From Brevundimonas sp. M20 (GTDB lineage: Bacteria > Pseudomonadota > Alphaproteobacteria > Caulobacterales > Caulobacteraceae): DNA of 64,000 nt. Position 1 is the stretch's first letter, and every line of letters starts with the position of its first letter. The stretch spans positions 1,875,001 to 1,939,000 of the forward strand of contig NZ_CP041243.1 of NCBI RefSeq assembly GCF_006547065.1, written 5' to 3'. Positions 44,907-57,356 of the stretch are shown piece after piece. The translations under genes and the position numbers were made by a program. Under the pieces are notes generated by a model. It was not told the DNA's origin. It worked only from the letters and a program-made list of their open reading frames with translations, and searched no databases.

Positions 44907-46001
44907 ATGTTCCGTCCACTGGGCCAGATCTTGCTGGCGATCGCCCTGTGCCTCGCCTCCCTCTCGACAGTGACGGCGGCGGAGCGTCCCACCGCGCGCG
45001 AGGCGGCGGACGGCATGGGCAAGGGCTTCAATCTCGGACAGATGTTCGAGAGCAGCCAGCATCCGCCGACGCTCCTGACCGCCCGTCCCAAGATCGACGC
45101 CTATTATGCCCGGGGCTTCCGCGTGGTGCGTATCCCGGTGACCTGGACGGAGTCCGTCCACGGCTCGACCCTGGCCGATCCTGACACCGGCCGCCTCGAT
45201 CCGGACTCGTCGCGGCTGGCCCAGCTCGAGGCCGTCGTCGACTACGCCCTGTCCCGTCCCGGACTTTATGTCGTCCTCAACGCCCACCATGAAACCCGCT
45301 TGAAGGACGGCGCGCGGGGAGAAGTGCTCGCGGCGCTCTGGGCCGACATCAGCGCCCGGTTCGCCGACCGGGACGGGCGGCTGATCTTCGAAATCCTGAA
45401 CGAGCCCCATCTCAGCGACAAGACGGCGATGGCGCCGGCCTCCCTGCGGGCGATAACCGGTCTGGCCTATGCGCGCATCCGCCAGAACGATCCGCGACGG
45501 CTGGTGGTGATCGGCGGAAACCAGTGGTTCGGCGCGCATGAAATGGCCTTGACCTGGCCCGACCTGGCCGCCGTTGGCGGTGGACAGGACCGCTATCTGA
45601 TGGCGACCTTCCACCACTACGATCCCTGGACCTTCAGCGGCGACAATCAGGGCGACTATGCCGACGCATGGACCGACGCGAACATCGCCGATCCGATGGC
45701 GACGATGGCCGCCTGGGCCTCCACCATCGGCGGGGGCATGCCGGTCTTCATCGGCGAATGGGGCGTCGGCTGGAAGAGCACCCTGCCCGCCATGGACTGC
45801 AACAACATCAGGCTCTGGTACTCGCGTTTTGATGTCGTCCACGCGCGCGCCTTCCAGATGCCCACGGCGGTCTGGGACGATGGCGGCTGGTTCCAGCTCT
45901 ACGATCACGACACCGGAGCGTTCTCCAGCAACCTGATCGACTGCCTCGACGGCGCCTGCCTCTGGACAGGCGGCGAACGCTTCGGCCCGAACTGCGGCTG
46001 A
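44907..46001 (+). CDS. Glycoside hydrolase family 5 (endoglucanase/cellulase)
   Basis: 364 residues from the ATG at 44907 with GGAG upstream. The signal peptide is residues 1-24 (STVTAA). GH5 motifs: RVVRIPVTWTES near 72, NAHHET near 125, the acid/base Glu166 in FEILNEPHL, HHYDPWTFSG near 236, and the nucleophile Glu284 in FIGEWGVG. It cleaves beta-1,4-glucan or a related polymer. A single domain with no carbohydrate-binding module is seen. It is likely periplasmic or secreted and completes the glycan locus with GH3, receptor and transporter. Confidence 0.92.
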   Translation: MFRPLGQILLAIALCLASLSTVTAAERPTAREAADGMGKGFNLGQMFESSQHPPTLLTARPKIDAYYARGFRVVRIPVTWTESVHGSTLADPDTGRLDPDSSRLAQLEAVVDYALSRPGLYVVLNAHHETRLKDGARGEVLAALWADISARFADRDGRLIFEILNEPHLSDKTAMAPASLRAITGLAYARIRQNDPRRLVVIGGNQWFGAHEMALTWPDLAAVGGGQDRYLMATFHHYDPWTFSGDNQGDYADAWTDANIADPMATMAAWASTIGGGMPVFIGEWGVGWKSTLPAMDCNNIRLWYSRFDVVHARAFQMPTAVWDDGGWFQLYDHDTGAFSSNLIDCLDGACLWTGGERFGPNCG

Positions 46002-46075
46002 GTCAGACCACGGCGCCGACCGCCCGTGCCGGTGCCCCGTCCCGCGTCAGCGAGGACTTGCAGGGAGCGCGTGAC

Positions 46076-47635
46076 TCACTCCCACTCGATCGTCCCCGGC
46101 GGCTTGGAGGTTACGTCGTAGACGACGCGGTTCACGCCGCGGACCTCGTTGATGATGCGCGTGGCGGTCTTGCCCAGCACATCCCAGGGGAACGGGTAGA
46201 AGTCGGCGGTCATCCCGTCGGTCGAAGAGACAGCGCGCAGGGCCAGCACCTTCTCGTAGGTGCGCGCGTCGCCCATCACGCCAACCGTCTTGACCGGCAG
46301 CAGCACGGCGAAGGCCTGCCAGATGTCGTCGTAAAGACCCGCGTTGCGGATTTCTTCCAGATAGATGGCGTCGGCCTGTTGCAGGGTGGCGACGGCGTCC
46401 GGGGTGATCTCGCCGGGGATGCGGATGGCCAGCCCTGGTCCGGGGAACGGGTGACGGCCCACGAAGGCGTCGCTCAGGCCCAACTCGCGGCCCAGCGCGC
46501 GGACCTCGTCCTTGAACAGTTCCCGCAGCGGCTCGACCAGCTTCAGCTTCATATAGTCCGGCAGGCCGCCGACATTGTGGTGGCTCTTGATGACGTGGGC
46601 CTTGCCGCTGGACGACGAGACGCTCTCGATCACGTCCGGATACAGGGTGCCCTGCGCCAGGAACTCGGCGCCCTCGATCCTGGCGGACTCGCGATCAAAG
46701 ATTTCGATGAACACCCGGCCGATGGTCTTGCGCTTGGTCTCGGGGTCCGACTGACCGGCCAGCGCGCCGAGGAATTCCTTCGACGCATCAACGTGGATCA
46801 GCGGAATGTTGTAATGCTCGCGGAACAGGGTCGTGACCTGCTTGGCCTCGTCCTTGCGCAGCAGGCCGGTGTCCACGAACACGCAGGTCAACTGGTCGCC
46901 GATGGCTTCGTGGATCAGCACGGCGGCGACCGAGGAATCCACGCCGCCCGACAGGCCGCAGATCACCCTGGCGTCGCCGACCTGTTCGCGGATCTGGGCG
47001 ATCTTTTCGTCGCGATAGGCCGCCATGGTCCAGTCGCCCTTCAGCCCGGCGATGCCGTGGGTGAAGTTCTTCAGCATCTGGTGGCCGCGCGGGGTGTGCA
47101 TCACCTCCGGGTGGAACTGCACGCCGTAGAAGCGGCGCGTCTCGTCGGCGATCACCGCATAGGGCGAGCCCGACGATGAGGCGACGACGTCAAAGCCTTC
47201 GGGGATGGCGACGATCTTGTCGCCATGGCTCATCCAGACTTCCTCCTCCTCGCCCACCGGAGCCAGACCGGCCAGCAGGGGCGAGGTCTTCTCGACGGTG
47301 ATCGCCGCACGTCCGAACTCGCGGGTGTGGCCGCCCTCGACCTTGCCGCCCAATTGCTCGCACATGGTCATCTCGCCGTAGCAGATGCCCAGCACCGGCA
47401 CGCCCGCCTCGAACACGCCCTGCGGCGCGCGCGGGCTGCCTTCCTCGTGCACGCTCTCGGGCCCGCCAGACAGGATGATCGCCGCCGGCTTCATGGCCGC
47501 CATCGCCGCCTCGGCCTTGGCGTAGGGATGGATCTCGCAATAGACGCTCGCCTCGCGCAGGCGACGCGCGATCAGCTGGGTCACCTGACTGCCGAAGTCG
47601 ACAATGAGAACTTTCTGGTGGGTCGGCTGGGTCAT
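46076..47635 (-). CDS. guaA: GMP synthase (glutamine-hydrolysing)
   Basis: 519 residues. The class I glutamine amidotransferase domain (1-195) has the nucleophile Cys in [10 protein letters not shown] and the His/Glu of FHPEVMHT. The ATP-pyrophosphatase domain has [14 protein letters not shown] near 228. The C-terminal dimerisation domain ends [18 protein letters not shown]. It converts XMP to GMP. It overlaps the mtnN stop by four bases, so it is the last gene of guaB-MAPEG-rsmB-mtnN-guaA. Confidence 0.96.
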   Translation of the reverse strand: MTQPTHQKVLIVDFGSQVTQLIARRLREASVYCEIHPYAKAEAAMAAMKPAAIILSGGPESVHEEGSPRAPQGVFEAGVPVLGICYGEMTMCEQLGGKVEGGHTREFGRAAITVEKTSPLLAGLAPVGEEEEVWMSHGDKIVAIPEGFDVVASSSGSPYAVIADETRRFYGVQFHPEVMHTPRGHQMLKNFTHGIAGLKGDWTMAAYRDEKIAQIREQVGDARVICGLSGGVDSSVAAVLIHEAIGDQLTCVFVDTGLLRKDEAKQVTTLFREHYNIPLIHVDASKEFLGALAGQSDPETKRKTIGRVFIEIFDRESARIEGAEFLAQGTLYPDVIESVSSSSGKAHVIKSHHNVGGLPDYMKLKLVEPLRELFKDEVRALGRELGLSDAFVGRHPFPGPGLAIRIPGEITPDAVATLQQADAIYLEEIRNAGLYDDIWQAFAVLLPVKTVGVMGDARTYEKVLALRAVSSTDGMTADFYPFPWDVLGKTATRIINEVRGVNRVVYDVTSKPPGTIEWE

Positions 47636-48342
47636 GCGAGCGATTCCGGGGAGGGCGTGGAATGGGCGGGGTCTTGGCGGTCTGAAACCGCAATAGCAAG
47701 GGCGGCGAGGCCGTCGGCCTCCAGCACGGCGATCAGACGATCCAGCGCCGTCGCCAGGTTCTCGTCCACGTGGTGCAGGGTGGAGGTCCAGTCCTCCAGC
47801 GCCTTAAGTTCGGCGCGTCCATCCGACACCCCGCGCAAGGCGACCAGAGGCAGGCCGAAGGTCTGGCAGGCGCGCAACAGGGCGAAGGTCTCCATGTCCA
47901 CCATATCGGCGTCGATGGCGTCATAGGCCGCCCCGGAGACGACATTCCCGCCGGTGGACAGGCTCGCCGTCGGCACGCCCGGGATCGGGCACGGCAAGGC
48001 CATCACGGCGGGGAGGTCCAGCAAGGGCGTCTTGCCCTTCTCGAAGCCGAGCGCGCTGGCGTCCATGTCTCGATAAGAAACCGACGACGCCTGATAGACC
48101 GCCGCATGCTCCAGCGTCGGCGAGCCGCACGAGCCCAGCGACAGCACCAGATCGGGCAGGTCTCCCCTCGCCTCCAGCCGCGCCAGTTCGGCGGTCAGGG
48201 CGATTGCGCCCTCGACCGGACCGATACCGGTCATCAGCGGCTGGATGCGCGCCTTCAGATGGACACCGTACTCCGCCGGGGCCGCCATGACGCAGAGGAC
48301 CGACACGTCGCCGTATCGCTCCATGCGCCAGGCCCCGCTCAC
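47632..48342 (-). CDS. mtnN: 5'-methylthioadenosine/S-adenosylhomocysteine nucleosidase-like protein
   Basis: 236 residues from a GTG at 48342 that overlaps the rsmB stop (GTGA); an ATG at 48324 would give 230. Phosphorylase/nucleosidase fold: [12 protein letters not shown] at the start, [16 protein letters not shown] and the catalytic region [15 protein letters not shown] with GVSDGR. It would hydrolyse MTA/SAH to adenine. The family is shared with other purine nucleosidases, so the exact substrate is open. Its position between rRNA methyltransferase and guaA fits clearing of SAH and purine salvage. Confidence 0.82.
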   Translation of the reverse strand: MSGAWRMERYGDVSVLCVMAAPAEYGVHLKARIQPLMTGIGPVEGAIALTAELARLEARGDLPDLVLSLGSCGSPTLEHAAVYQASSVSYRDMDASALGFEKGKTPLLDLPAVMALPCPIPGVPTASLSTGGNVVSGAAYDAIDADMVDMETFALLRACQTFGLPLVALRGVSDGRAELKALEDWTSTLHHVDENLATALDRLIAVLEADGLAALAIAVSDRQDPAHSTPSPESLA

Positions 48343-49643
48343 GAAGCGCGCTCGTACAGGGCGACGAAGAAACCGTCCGTGTTGGTCGAAGCGGGCGACA
48401 GACGCAGGCGATGCCCGTCCGCCTTCGCCGCCAGCGTCGCCGCGCCGTCGCCGTTCAGCGCCGCATCCGACAGGGCCGAGGCCACCGTCACCGGCTTGAA
48501 CTCCGGATGCGCCGCCTCGAAGGCCGCGACCGACGCCTCGTTCTCGCGGCTCAGCATCGAACAGGTCACATAGACCAGACGCCCGCCCGGCTTCACCAGC
48601 TGGGACGCCTGCGACAGGATGCGGACCTGCAACGCATGCAAGCGCTCCACCTCCTCGGTCGTCAGACGCCACGCGTCCTCCGGACGCCGCCGCCAGGTGC
48701 CCGAGCCGCTGCACGGCGCATCGACGAAGACCACATCGGCCTGACCGTTCAGATCCTCGATCCCGCCGCCGTTCTGGCCCAGCAGGCAGAGGTCCGCCGC
48801 CACGCCCGCGCGGGTCAGGCGAGGCCGGATGTTGTCCAGACGCTTCTGCACCACGTCACAGGCGACCAGCGTGCCTTGCGCCTGCATGGCCTGGGCCAGC
48901 GCCAGCGTCTTGCCGCCGCCGCCCGCGCAATAGTCCACGACCGTCACGCCCGGCCTGGCGCCGGCCAGCCACGACACGATCTGGCTGCCTTCGTCCTGGA
49001 TCTCGACATGGCCCTGTTTGAAGGCCTCCAGCGCCTGCACGTTCGGCGGCGGCTCGCTGGGCAGGCGCAGGCCGAAGGTCGAGAACGGCGTCGGCTCGGG
49101 CGACAGACCCGCTTCCTTCAGCTCGGCCTCAACATCGGCGGTCGTCGCCAGCAGGCCGTTGACCCGCAGGTCGATCGGCGCGCGCGGCGCCATCAGCTCG
49201 CGCGCCTCCTCGGCCCAGCGCTCGCCGTAGGTCGCCTTGAAGTCCTCGACCGCGAACTCGGGCAGGCCCGACGCGACCCAGCCCGGCAGTTCGCCTTCGC
49301 CGGCGGCGGTCAGGCGCGAGCGCTCCTGCTTGGACAGCGGACGGGGACCGTAGCCGTCGCCCGAGTGCAGGGCCTCGATCTCGTCCAGCGACAGGCCGTC
49401 AATCAGGCTCAGGCTACCGATCACCAGCGCCCGGCCGTCCTCGCGCCCGCCCATGGCCCAAACCAGGCGGCCGCGCGCGCGCAGCACCTTGTAGACCCGG
49501 TCGGCGATGGCCCGCCGGTCCTTGGACCCGGCATATCGGTTGGCCGTCCCCCAAGCCTTCAGCACGGTTTCAGCGGGCTGACGCCCCTGGGCGATGCTGT
49601 CCAGGATGGAGGCGGCGGCGGCGAGACGGGCGGCTGGGGTCAA
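48339..49643 (-). CDS. rsmB: RsmB/NOP family RNA m5C methyltransferase
   Basis: 434 residues. N-terminal NusB-like helical domain (1-140: RLAAAASILDSIAQGRQPAE), then the Rossmann methyltransferase: VVDYCAGGGGKTLALAQAM (SAM site), DAPCSGSGTWRRRPE (motif IV Cys) and TCSMLSRENEA (motif VI Cys, the nucleophile). It methylates cytosine C5 in 16S rRNA. It is 10 bp after the MAPEG gene and coupled to mtnN, which would remove the SAH it produces. Confidence 0.92.
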   Translation of the reverse strand: MTPAARLAAAASILDSIAQGRQPAETVLKAWGTANRYAGSKDRRAIADRVYKVLRARGRLVWAMGGREDGRALVIGSLSLIDGLSLDEIEALHSGDGYGPRPLSKQERSRLTAAGEGELPGWVASGLPEFAVEDFKATYGERWAEEARELMAPRAPIDLRVNGLLATTADVEAELKEAGLSPEPTPFSTFGLRLPSEPPPNVQALEAFKQGHVEIQDEGSQIVSWLAGARPGVTVVDYCAGGGGKTLALAQAMQAQGTLVACDVVQKRLDNIRPRLTRAGVAADLCLLGQNGGGIEDLNGQADVVFVDAPCSGSGTWRRRPEDAWRLTTEEVERLHALQVRILSQASQLVKPGGRLVYVTCSMLSRENEASVAAFEAAHPEFKPVTVASALSDAALNGDGAATLAAKADGHRLRLSPASTNTDGFFVALYERAS

Positions 49644-49653
49644 TTCAGATCTT

Positions 49654-50052
49654 TCAGACGAACAGGGCGGCGATGACCATCAGCAGTCCGCCGGTGGCGA
49701 TCAGCCAGACCAGCGAACGAACATAGGGCACGCCGAAGGCGTAGAGCGGGACATAGATCAGCCGCCCGAAGAAATAGAGGTGCGTACCGAGGGCGGTCAG
49801 GAAACCGAACTTGCCCTCGATGCTCGCCATGAGGACCGCGCCGATGAACAACGGCAGGGTCTCCAGCAGGTTGTTCTGCGCCCGCTTCAGGCGGCCCGCC
49901 AGCTTGCCGGAAGGCTGGGCGTCGCCATCACGCGGGCCCGCGTTCCACTTCCCGCCCAGTTCCGCCGTGCTGGCCATGCCGGCCGCCAGAATCTGGGCGA
50001 GCGCCAGAATGAGAGTGAAAGCCAACAGAATGAATTCAGGCGTCATATCCAT
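49654..50052 (-). CDS. MAPEG family membrane protein
   Basis: 132 residues from the ATG at 50052, with GGGAG upstream; ATGs at 50061 and 50046 are alternatives. Four hydrophobic spans: FILLAFTLILALAQILAA, NLLETLPLFIGAVLMAS, LYFFGRLIYVPLYAFGV and VWLIATGGLLMVIAALFV. RAQNNLLETLP and the second-half FGRLIYVPLYA match the MAPEG signature (eicosanoid and glutathione metabolism family in eukaryotes; role unclear in bacteria). It lies 17 bp after guaB and 10 bp before rsmB. Confidence 0.88.
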   Translation of the reverse strand: MDMTPEFILLAFTLILALAQILAAGMASTAELGGKWNAGPRDGDAQPSGKLAGRLKRAQNNLLETLPLFIGAVLMASIEGKFGFLTALGTHLYFFGRLIYVPLYAFGVPYVRSLVWLIATGGLLMVIAALFV

Positions 50053-50069
50053 GGCTTGCACTCCCTTGC

Positions 50070-52219
<2,150 letters not shown>

Positions 52220-52227
52220 GCGCTCCC

Positions 52228-53229
52228 TCAGGGCCTCAGATTGCCATATGCCGTGCAGCCCCGGCGATGGTCGCCCGGCCGGTTCTCCGTATCGCGGCAC
52301 ATCAGCGACGCCAGCCCCAGATGACCGGCCTCGCGCCGGACCTCCCATACCACCCGATCACCGCGCACGCCCAGCAGGCCGACGTCGGCGATATTGTCCG
52401 ATCCGTCGCCCAGCTTGACCGCGATCACCGCGAAATCGGGATCGACCGGATCACGATGGATACGAACGCCGCGCCGCCTGCCCACGAAGGCGTCGACCCC
52501 GCCCGGCAGGATCGATCCCGGCTCGACCGAATCCAGCAGGGCGCCGCCCTCGCGGTCCGCCCGTGACTCTTCCGCCCGCTGGAACGGCACGAACGGCAGC
52601 ACGGTCAGCCCGACCATGGCCCAGATGATATCGGTCCCGATGTCGCCGGACCGAGCCGTCTGCTCCGGCAACTGCATGCACAGACTGGTCACCGACAGAT
52701 CGGCGGGCGACGGCGGGAGGCGCTCCAGCACGCCCAGACCATCCGACAGCGGCAGCCGCCCCATCCCCACCGTCATCGGCGACGGCGGCTGGGGCGCCAG
52801 AATCCGGGCTTCGACCGAGTCCCGCGTCGCGGGACTTGCCGGACCGGTGCGGCGCGGAACCGGCATCTCGGGGTAAACCCCGGTCAGCACCCCGTTCTCG
52901 AACACGTACCAGCCCCGGCTACGGCGCATCAGTTCGGCGTGGGGATTGGGGTCCGGCTCGTCCGCCAGCGGGGGGACCTCCGGGAAACCCGTCACACACA
53001 CCCCGCCCCGGGGCCAGGCGCGCTGGAAGCGTTGGGCGGGATAGATATCGACCCGGCGTCCGCCCTCAAGGATGCGCACGGCGTCGGCCTCGACGACCTC
53101 GCCCGGCGCGCCGGTCATGAGGCCGACCTCGGCGGGTGTACGTCGCAATAAGTCGGCTACCGGAACGCGCACCGGCGGCAGGGCCGTGGCCTGCATCGCG
53201 CCGATCAGGGCCAGGGCAGCGACACTCAT
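52228..53229 (-). CDS. Hypothetical exported protein, unknown function
   Basis: 333 residues. The N-terminus MSVAALALIGAMQATALPPV looks like a short signal. A Pro/Arg-rich middle is followed by DIIWAMVGLTVLPFVPFQRA, one hydrophobic span near 200. The C-terminal domain has DFAVIAVKLGDGSDNIADVG and a CRDTENRPGDHRRGC end. No family recognised. Its start overlaps the rlmE stop by four bases, so it is translated from the same message; it converges with the DUF2061 gene 8 bp away. Confidence 0.6.
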   Translation of the reverse strand: MSVAALALIGAMQATALPPVRVPVADLLRRTPAEVGLMTGAPGEVVEADAVRILEGGRRVDIYPAQRFQRAWPRGGVCVTGFPEVPPLADEPDPNPHAELMRRSRGWYVFENGVLTGVYPEMPVPRRTGPASPATRDSVEARILAPQPPSPMTVGMGRLPLSDGLGVLERLPPSPADLSVTSLCMQLPEQTARSGDIGTDIIWAMVGLTVLPFVPFQRAEESRADREGGALLDSVEPGSILPGGVDAFVGRRRGVRIHRDPVDPDFAVIAVKLGDGSDNIADVGLLGVRGDRVVWEVRREAGHLGLASLMCRDTENRPGDHRRGCTAYGNLRP

Positions 53230-53936
53230 CGCTTGTTCAGCGCCACCAGAAACACCTCGGCGCTATCCTTGCGGCTCGATTCCGGCTTCACGTATTTCAC
53301 CGTCTCGAACTCCTCGCGCAGGCGCGCCAGAACGCCCCCGGCGTCGCCGCCCTGGAAATTCTTTGACACGAAGGCCCCGCCCGGCCGCAGGGTGCGGATG
53401 GCGAAGTCGGCGGCGATCTCGATCAGGGCGATGATCTTCAGGTGATCCGTCTTGCGATGGCCGACCGTGTTGTGGGCCATGTCCGACAGCACCAGATCCG
53501 GCGGCCCGCCCAGCAGGTCCATCATCTGTTGATCCACGCCCGGATGGGTGAAGTCGGCCTGGATCAGCTCTGCACCCGGAACAGGCTCGATCGGCAGCAG
53601 GTCCACGCCCACCACCGCCCTGGCGCCGCGCTTCAGCGCCACCTGCACCCAGCCGCCCGGCGCCGCGCCCAGATCGATCACCCGGCTGCCCGGCCTGATC
53701 AGGCGGAAACGGTCGTCGATCTCGATCAGCTTGAACGCCGCGCGCGAGCGCCAGCCCTCGGCCCGCGCCTTCTCGGACCACTTGTCCGACAGCTGGCGCT
53801 TGATCCACTGCTGGCTGGACATCGACTTGGTGTCCGCCGTTTTCATCTTGGCGCCCATGCCGCGCCCGGCAGCGGTTCCGCCGGTGGGCGGTTTCACCAT
53901 TCTGCGGCGTTCGGCGGGCTTTTCGTCTTCACTCAT
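53226..53936 (-). CDS. rlmE: RlmE family 23S rRNA 2'-O-methyltransferase (FtsJ)
   Basis: 236 residues from the ATG at 53936; further upstream codons are not conserved-looking. It methylates U2552 of 23S rRNA late in 50S assembly. SAM motif VIDLGAAPGGWVQVAL near 97. The KDK-E tetrad is visible: the Lys of SRAAFKLIEID, the Asp of VLSDMAHNTVGH, the Lys of GGAFVSKNFQG, and a C-terminal Glu. A basic 40-residue extension (MVKPPTGGTAAGRGMGAKMK) precedes the domain. Coupled to the unknown gene downstream. Confidence 0.93.
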   Translation of the reverse strand: MSEDEKPAERRRMVKPPTGGTAAGRGMGAKMKTADTKSMSSQQWIKRQLSDKWSEKARAEGWRSRAAFKLIEIDDRFRLIRPGSRVIDLGAAPGGWVQVALKRGARAVVGVDLLPIEPVPGAELIQADFTHPGVDQQMMDLLGGPPDLVLSDMAHNTVGHRKTDHLKIIALIEIAADFAIRTLRPGGAFVSKNFQGGDAGGVLARLREEFETVKYVKPESSRKDSAEVFLVALNKR

Positions 53937-54002
53937 GACACCCACATAGCCGCGACAGCGTTTGCGGGCTATGACCCCGCGACATTTCAAAGGAGCGCGC
54001 CC

Positions 54003-54464
54003 ATGGCCGAAACCCTCACCCTCACCCTCGACAACGGCGACGCCCCGGGCGGCGACGTGGTCATCAAGCTGCGCCCGGACCTGGCGCCGAACCACGTCAA
54101 GCAGATCACCGAACTGGCGTCGGAAGGCTTCTATGACGGCGTCGTCTTCCACCGCGTGATCCCGGGCTTCATGGCCCAGGGCGGCGATCCGACCGGCACC
54201 GGCACCTCGGGCTCCAAGAAGCCGAACCTGAAGCAGGAATTCTCGGCCGAGCCGCACGTCCGCGGCGCCGTGTCGATGGCTCGCACCTCGGACCCGAACT
54301 CGGCCAACAGCCAGTTCTTCATCGTCTTCGATGACGCCACCTTCCTGGACCGCCAGTACACCGTCTGGGGCAATGTCATCGAAGGCATGGAGCACGTCGA
54401 CAACCTGCCCAAGGGCGAGCCGCCGCGCGCTCCGGGCAAGATCGTCAAGGCCACGGTGGCCTGA
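54003..54464 (+). CDS. ppiB: Peptidyl-prolyl cis-trans isomerase, cyclophilin type
   Basis: 153 residues from the ATG at 54003, preceded by AAAGGAG at good spacing. A single cyclophilin domain without signal, hence cytoplasmic. Active-site blocks: FYDGVVFHRVIPGFMAQGGD (Arg and Phe), GAVSMARTSDPNSANSQFFI and FLDRQYTVWGNVIEGM. It speeds proline isomerisation in folding proteins. Two bases separate it from the HD-domain gene, so they share a transcript. Confidence 0.95.
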   Translation: MAETLTLTLDNGDAPGGDVVIKLRPDLAPNHVKQITELASEGFYDGVVFHRVIPGFMAQGGDPTGTGTSGSKKPNLKQEFSAEPHVRGAVSMARTSDPNSANSQFFIVFDDATFLDRQYTVWGNVIEGMEHVDNLPKGEPPRAPGKIVKATVA

Positions 54465-54466
54465 TC

Positions 54467-55042
54467 ATGATCTCCGGTGCGGTTCGCGACGAGCTGATCG
54501 CGCGCTACGGCGAACCGCACCGGCGCTATCATGCGATGGCGCATATCGAGGACTGTCTGACCCAGATCAGGGCCTCAACCGACCTCACCGCCGACCAGCG
54601 CGACCTGCTGGAGACCGCGATCTGGTTCCACGACGCGATCTACGACCCCACCCGAAATGACAACGAGGCCGCCAGCGCCGATCTGGCGCGCGAACGCCTG
54701 TCCGCCGACGGCGCCGATCCGGCCTTCGTCGCCGAGGTCGAACGGCTGATCCTGCTCACCGCCGGCCATTCGGTCAGCGACGGCGACGCGCTGGGCGCCC
54801 GTCTCGTCTCCATCGACCTGTCGATCCTCGGCGCCGAGCCCGCCTGCTATGACGCCTACGCCCGCGCCATCCGCGAGGAATACGCCCACGTGCCCGAGCC
54901 CTTCTACCGGGCAGGCCGCGCGGCCATCATGACCCGCTTCCTCGACAGCCCCGCGCTGTTCGCCGATCCGGTCTGGGCGGACCGCTACGAGGCGCAGGCG
55001 CGTGAGAACATCGCGCGCGAGATCGCTGAACTGATGGGCTGA
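54467..55042 (+). CDS. HD superfamily metal-dependent hydrolase
   Basis: 191 residues. The HD motifs are visible: H in HRRYHAMAHIEDCL (near 27), the HD pair in TAIWFHDAIYDPTRNDNE (near 61), a His in TAGHSVSDGDAL and the Asp in IDLSILGAEPACYDAYARAI. It belongs to the group of predicted HD phosphohydrolases seen in many bacteria; nucleotide or phosphoester substrates are likely, but not shown. It follows ppiB by two bases. Confidence 0.85.
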   Translation: MISGAVRDELIARYGEPHRRYHAMAHIEDCLTQIRASTDLTADQRDLLETAIWFHDAIYDPTRNDNEAASADLARERLSADGADPAFVAEVERLILLTAGHSVSDGDALGARLVSIDLSILGAEPACYDAYARAIREEYAHVPEPFYRAGRAAIMTRFLDSPALFADPVWADRYEAQARENIAREIAELMG

Positions 55043-55048
55043 CGCGTC

Positions 55049-55077
55049 AAAGAAAAAGGCCGCCCCTTCGGACGGCC
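55049..55077 (-). terminator. Terminator of rnd
   Basis: On the minus strand a hairpin (GGCCG at 55073-55077 with CGGCC at 55058-55062, plus further G-C pairs inside) is followed directly by TTTTTCTTT. It is placed 7 bases after the rnd stop, a clear intrinsic terminator. It lies in the 41 bp gap to the convergent HD gene. Confidence 0.8.
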
Positions 55078-55083
55078 CCTTCC

Positions 55084-56232
55084 CTACTCGATCTCCACGA
55101 CCTCGACCCGCGGTCCGTTCAGGACCAGGGCGATCTCGCCGCGCTTCAGCTTCAGTGCGTCCTCGCCGAACAGCTGACGGCGCCAGCCCTTCAGGGCCTC
55201 GACGTTGGCGTTGTCGTCCAGCGCGATCTTCTCCAGATCGGCGACGTTGGCGATCAGCTTGGTGGCCACGCCCGCGTTGTCGCTCTTGGCCTTCAGCAGC
55301 ACCTTCAGCAGTTCCACCACCGAGGGCGGGGCCGGCTGGTTGTGCGCCGGGCGCTCCAGCTTGGGCGCATGGGCTTCCGGATCGGCCATCACGCGTTTCA
55401 GCTCGGCGATCAGCTCCAGACCCAGCCGCGACGCGCCGAAGCCCTTGGGGACCGAACGCAGGCGGTTGAAGGCGTCGGGGTCGGTCGGCGCCTGCGCCGC
55501 GATCTCATCGATGGCCTCGTCCTTCAGGATGCGACCGCGCGGCTGGTCCCGCTCCTGCGCCGCCCGCTCACGCCAGACGGCGGTGGCGACGAAGGGCGCC
55601 AGATATTTGGCCGAGAACTTCTTCGGCTTCAGGCGCTTCCACGCCTTCTCCGGGTCGGTGTCGTACAGGGCCGGGTCGGTCAGGTCGCCCATCTCGGCCA
55701 TCACCCAATCCAGACGGCCATCCTTCTGCAGTCGGTCGCGCAGCTTGGGATACAGGGCCGCCAGATGGGTCACATCGCCCAGCGCATAGACCAGTTGCGC
55801 CTCAGACAACGGACGGCGCGCCCAGTCCGTGAAGCGGCTGCCCTTGTCGACTTCCTGACGCAGCATCTGGCGAACCAGCGCCTCATAGCTGACCTGATCG
55901 CCGAAGCCGGCGGCCATGGCGGCCACCTGGGTGTCGAACATCGGCTTGGGCATGGCGCCCAGCTTGGCGAAAATCTCCACGTCCTGACGGGCGGCGTGGA
56001 AGACCTTCAGAATCGATTCGTCGCGCAGCAGCTCAAGGAAGGGCTCCAGATCCAGCCCCTCGGCCAGCGGATCAATGATCGCGGCGTCGGTCGGCGAGGC
56101 GGCCTGAATCAGGCACAGCTTGGGCCAGTACGTCGTCTCCCGCATGAATTCGGTGTCGACGGTGATGAAGGGCTCGGAGGCCAGACGCGCGCAGAACTCG
56201 CGCAGCGCCTCGGTGGTGGTGATCGGCGTCAT
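55084..56232 (-). CDS. rnd: Ribonuclease D
   Basis: 382 residues. A 3'-5' exonuclease for tRNA 3'-end maturation. DEDDy motifs: Asp/Glu in FITVDTEFMRETTYWPK near 20, the Asp of KVFHAARQDVEIF near 79, and Tyr/Asp in YALGDVTHLA near 150. One HRDC domain follows near 210-290 (WRERAAQERDQPRGRILKDE), with a second, weaker HRDC-like region to the end. It is transcribed alone: a clear terminator follows and the start is divergent from purM with an 80 bp gap. Confidence 0.94.
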   Translation of the reverse strand: MTPITTTEALREFCARLASEPFITVDTEFMRETTYWPKLCLIQAASPTDAAIIDPLAEGLDLEPFLELLRDESILKVFHAARQDVEIFAKLGAMPKPMFDTQVAAMAAGFGDQVSYEALVRQMLRQEVDKGSRFTDWARRPLSEAQLVYALGDVTHLAALYPKLRDRLQKDGRLDWVMAEMGDLTDPALYDTDPEKAWKRLKPKKFSAKYLAPFVATAVWRERAAQERDQPRGRILKDEAIDEIAAQAPTDPDAFNRLRSVPKGFGASRLGLELIAELKRVMADPEAHAPKLERPAHNQPAPPSVVELLKVLLKAKSDNAGVATKLIANVADLEKIALDDNANVEALKGWRRQLFGEDALKLKRGEIALVLNGPRVEVVEIE

Positions 56233-56312
56233 TCGGATGCTATAGCCCCGCGCAATGCGGTTGTGGCAAGAGCCGCGACATATTTCCGCCCACTGATTCA
56301 GGCCCGTGACCG

Positions 56313-57350
<1,038 letters not shown>

Positions 57351-57356
57351 AGGCCG

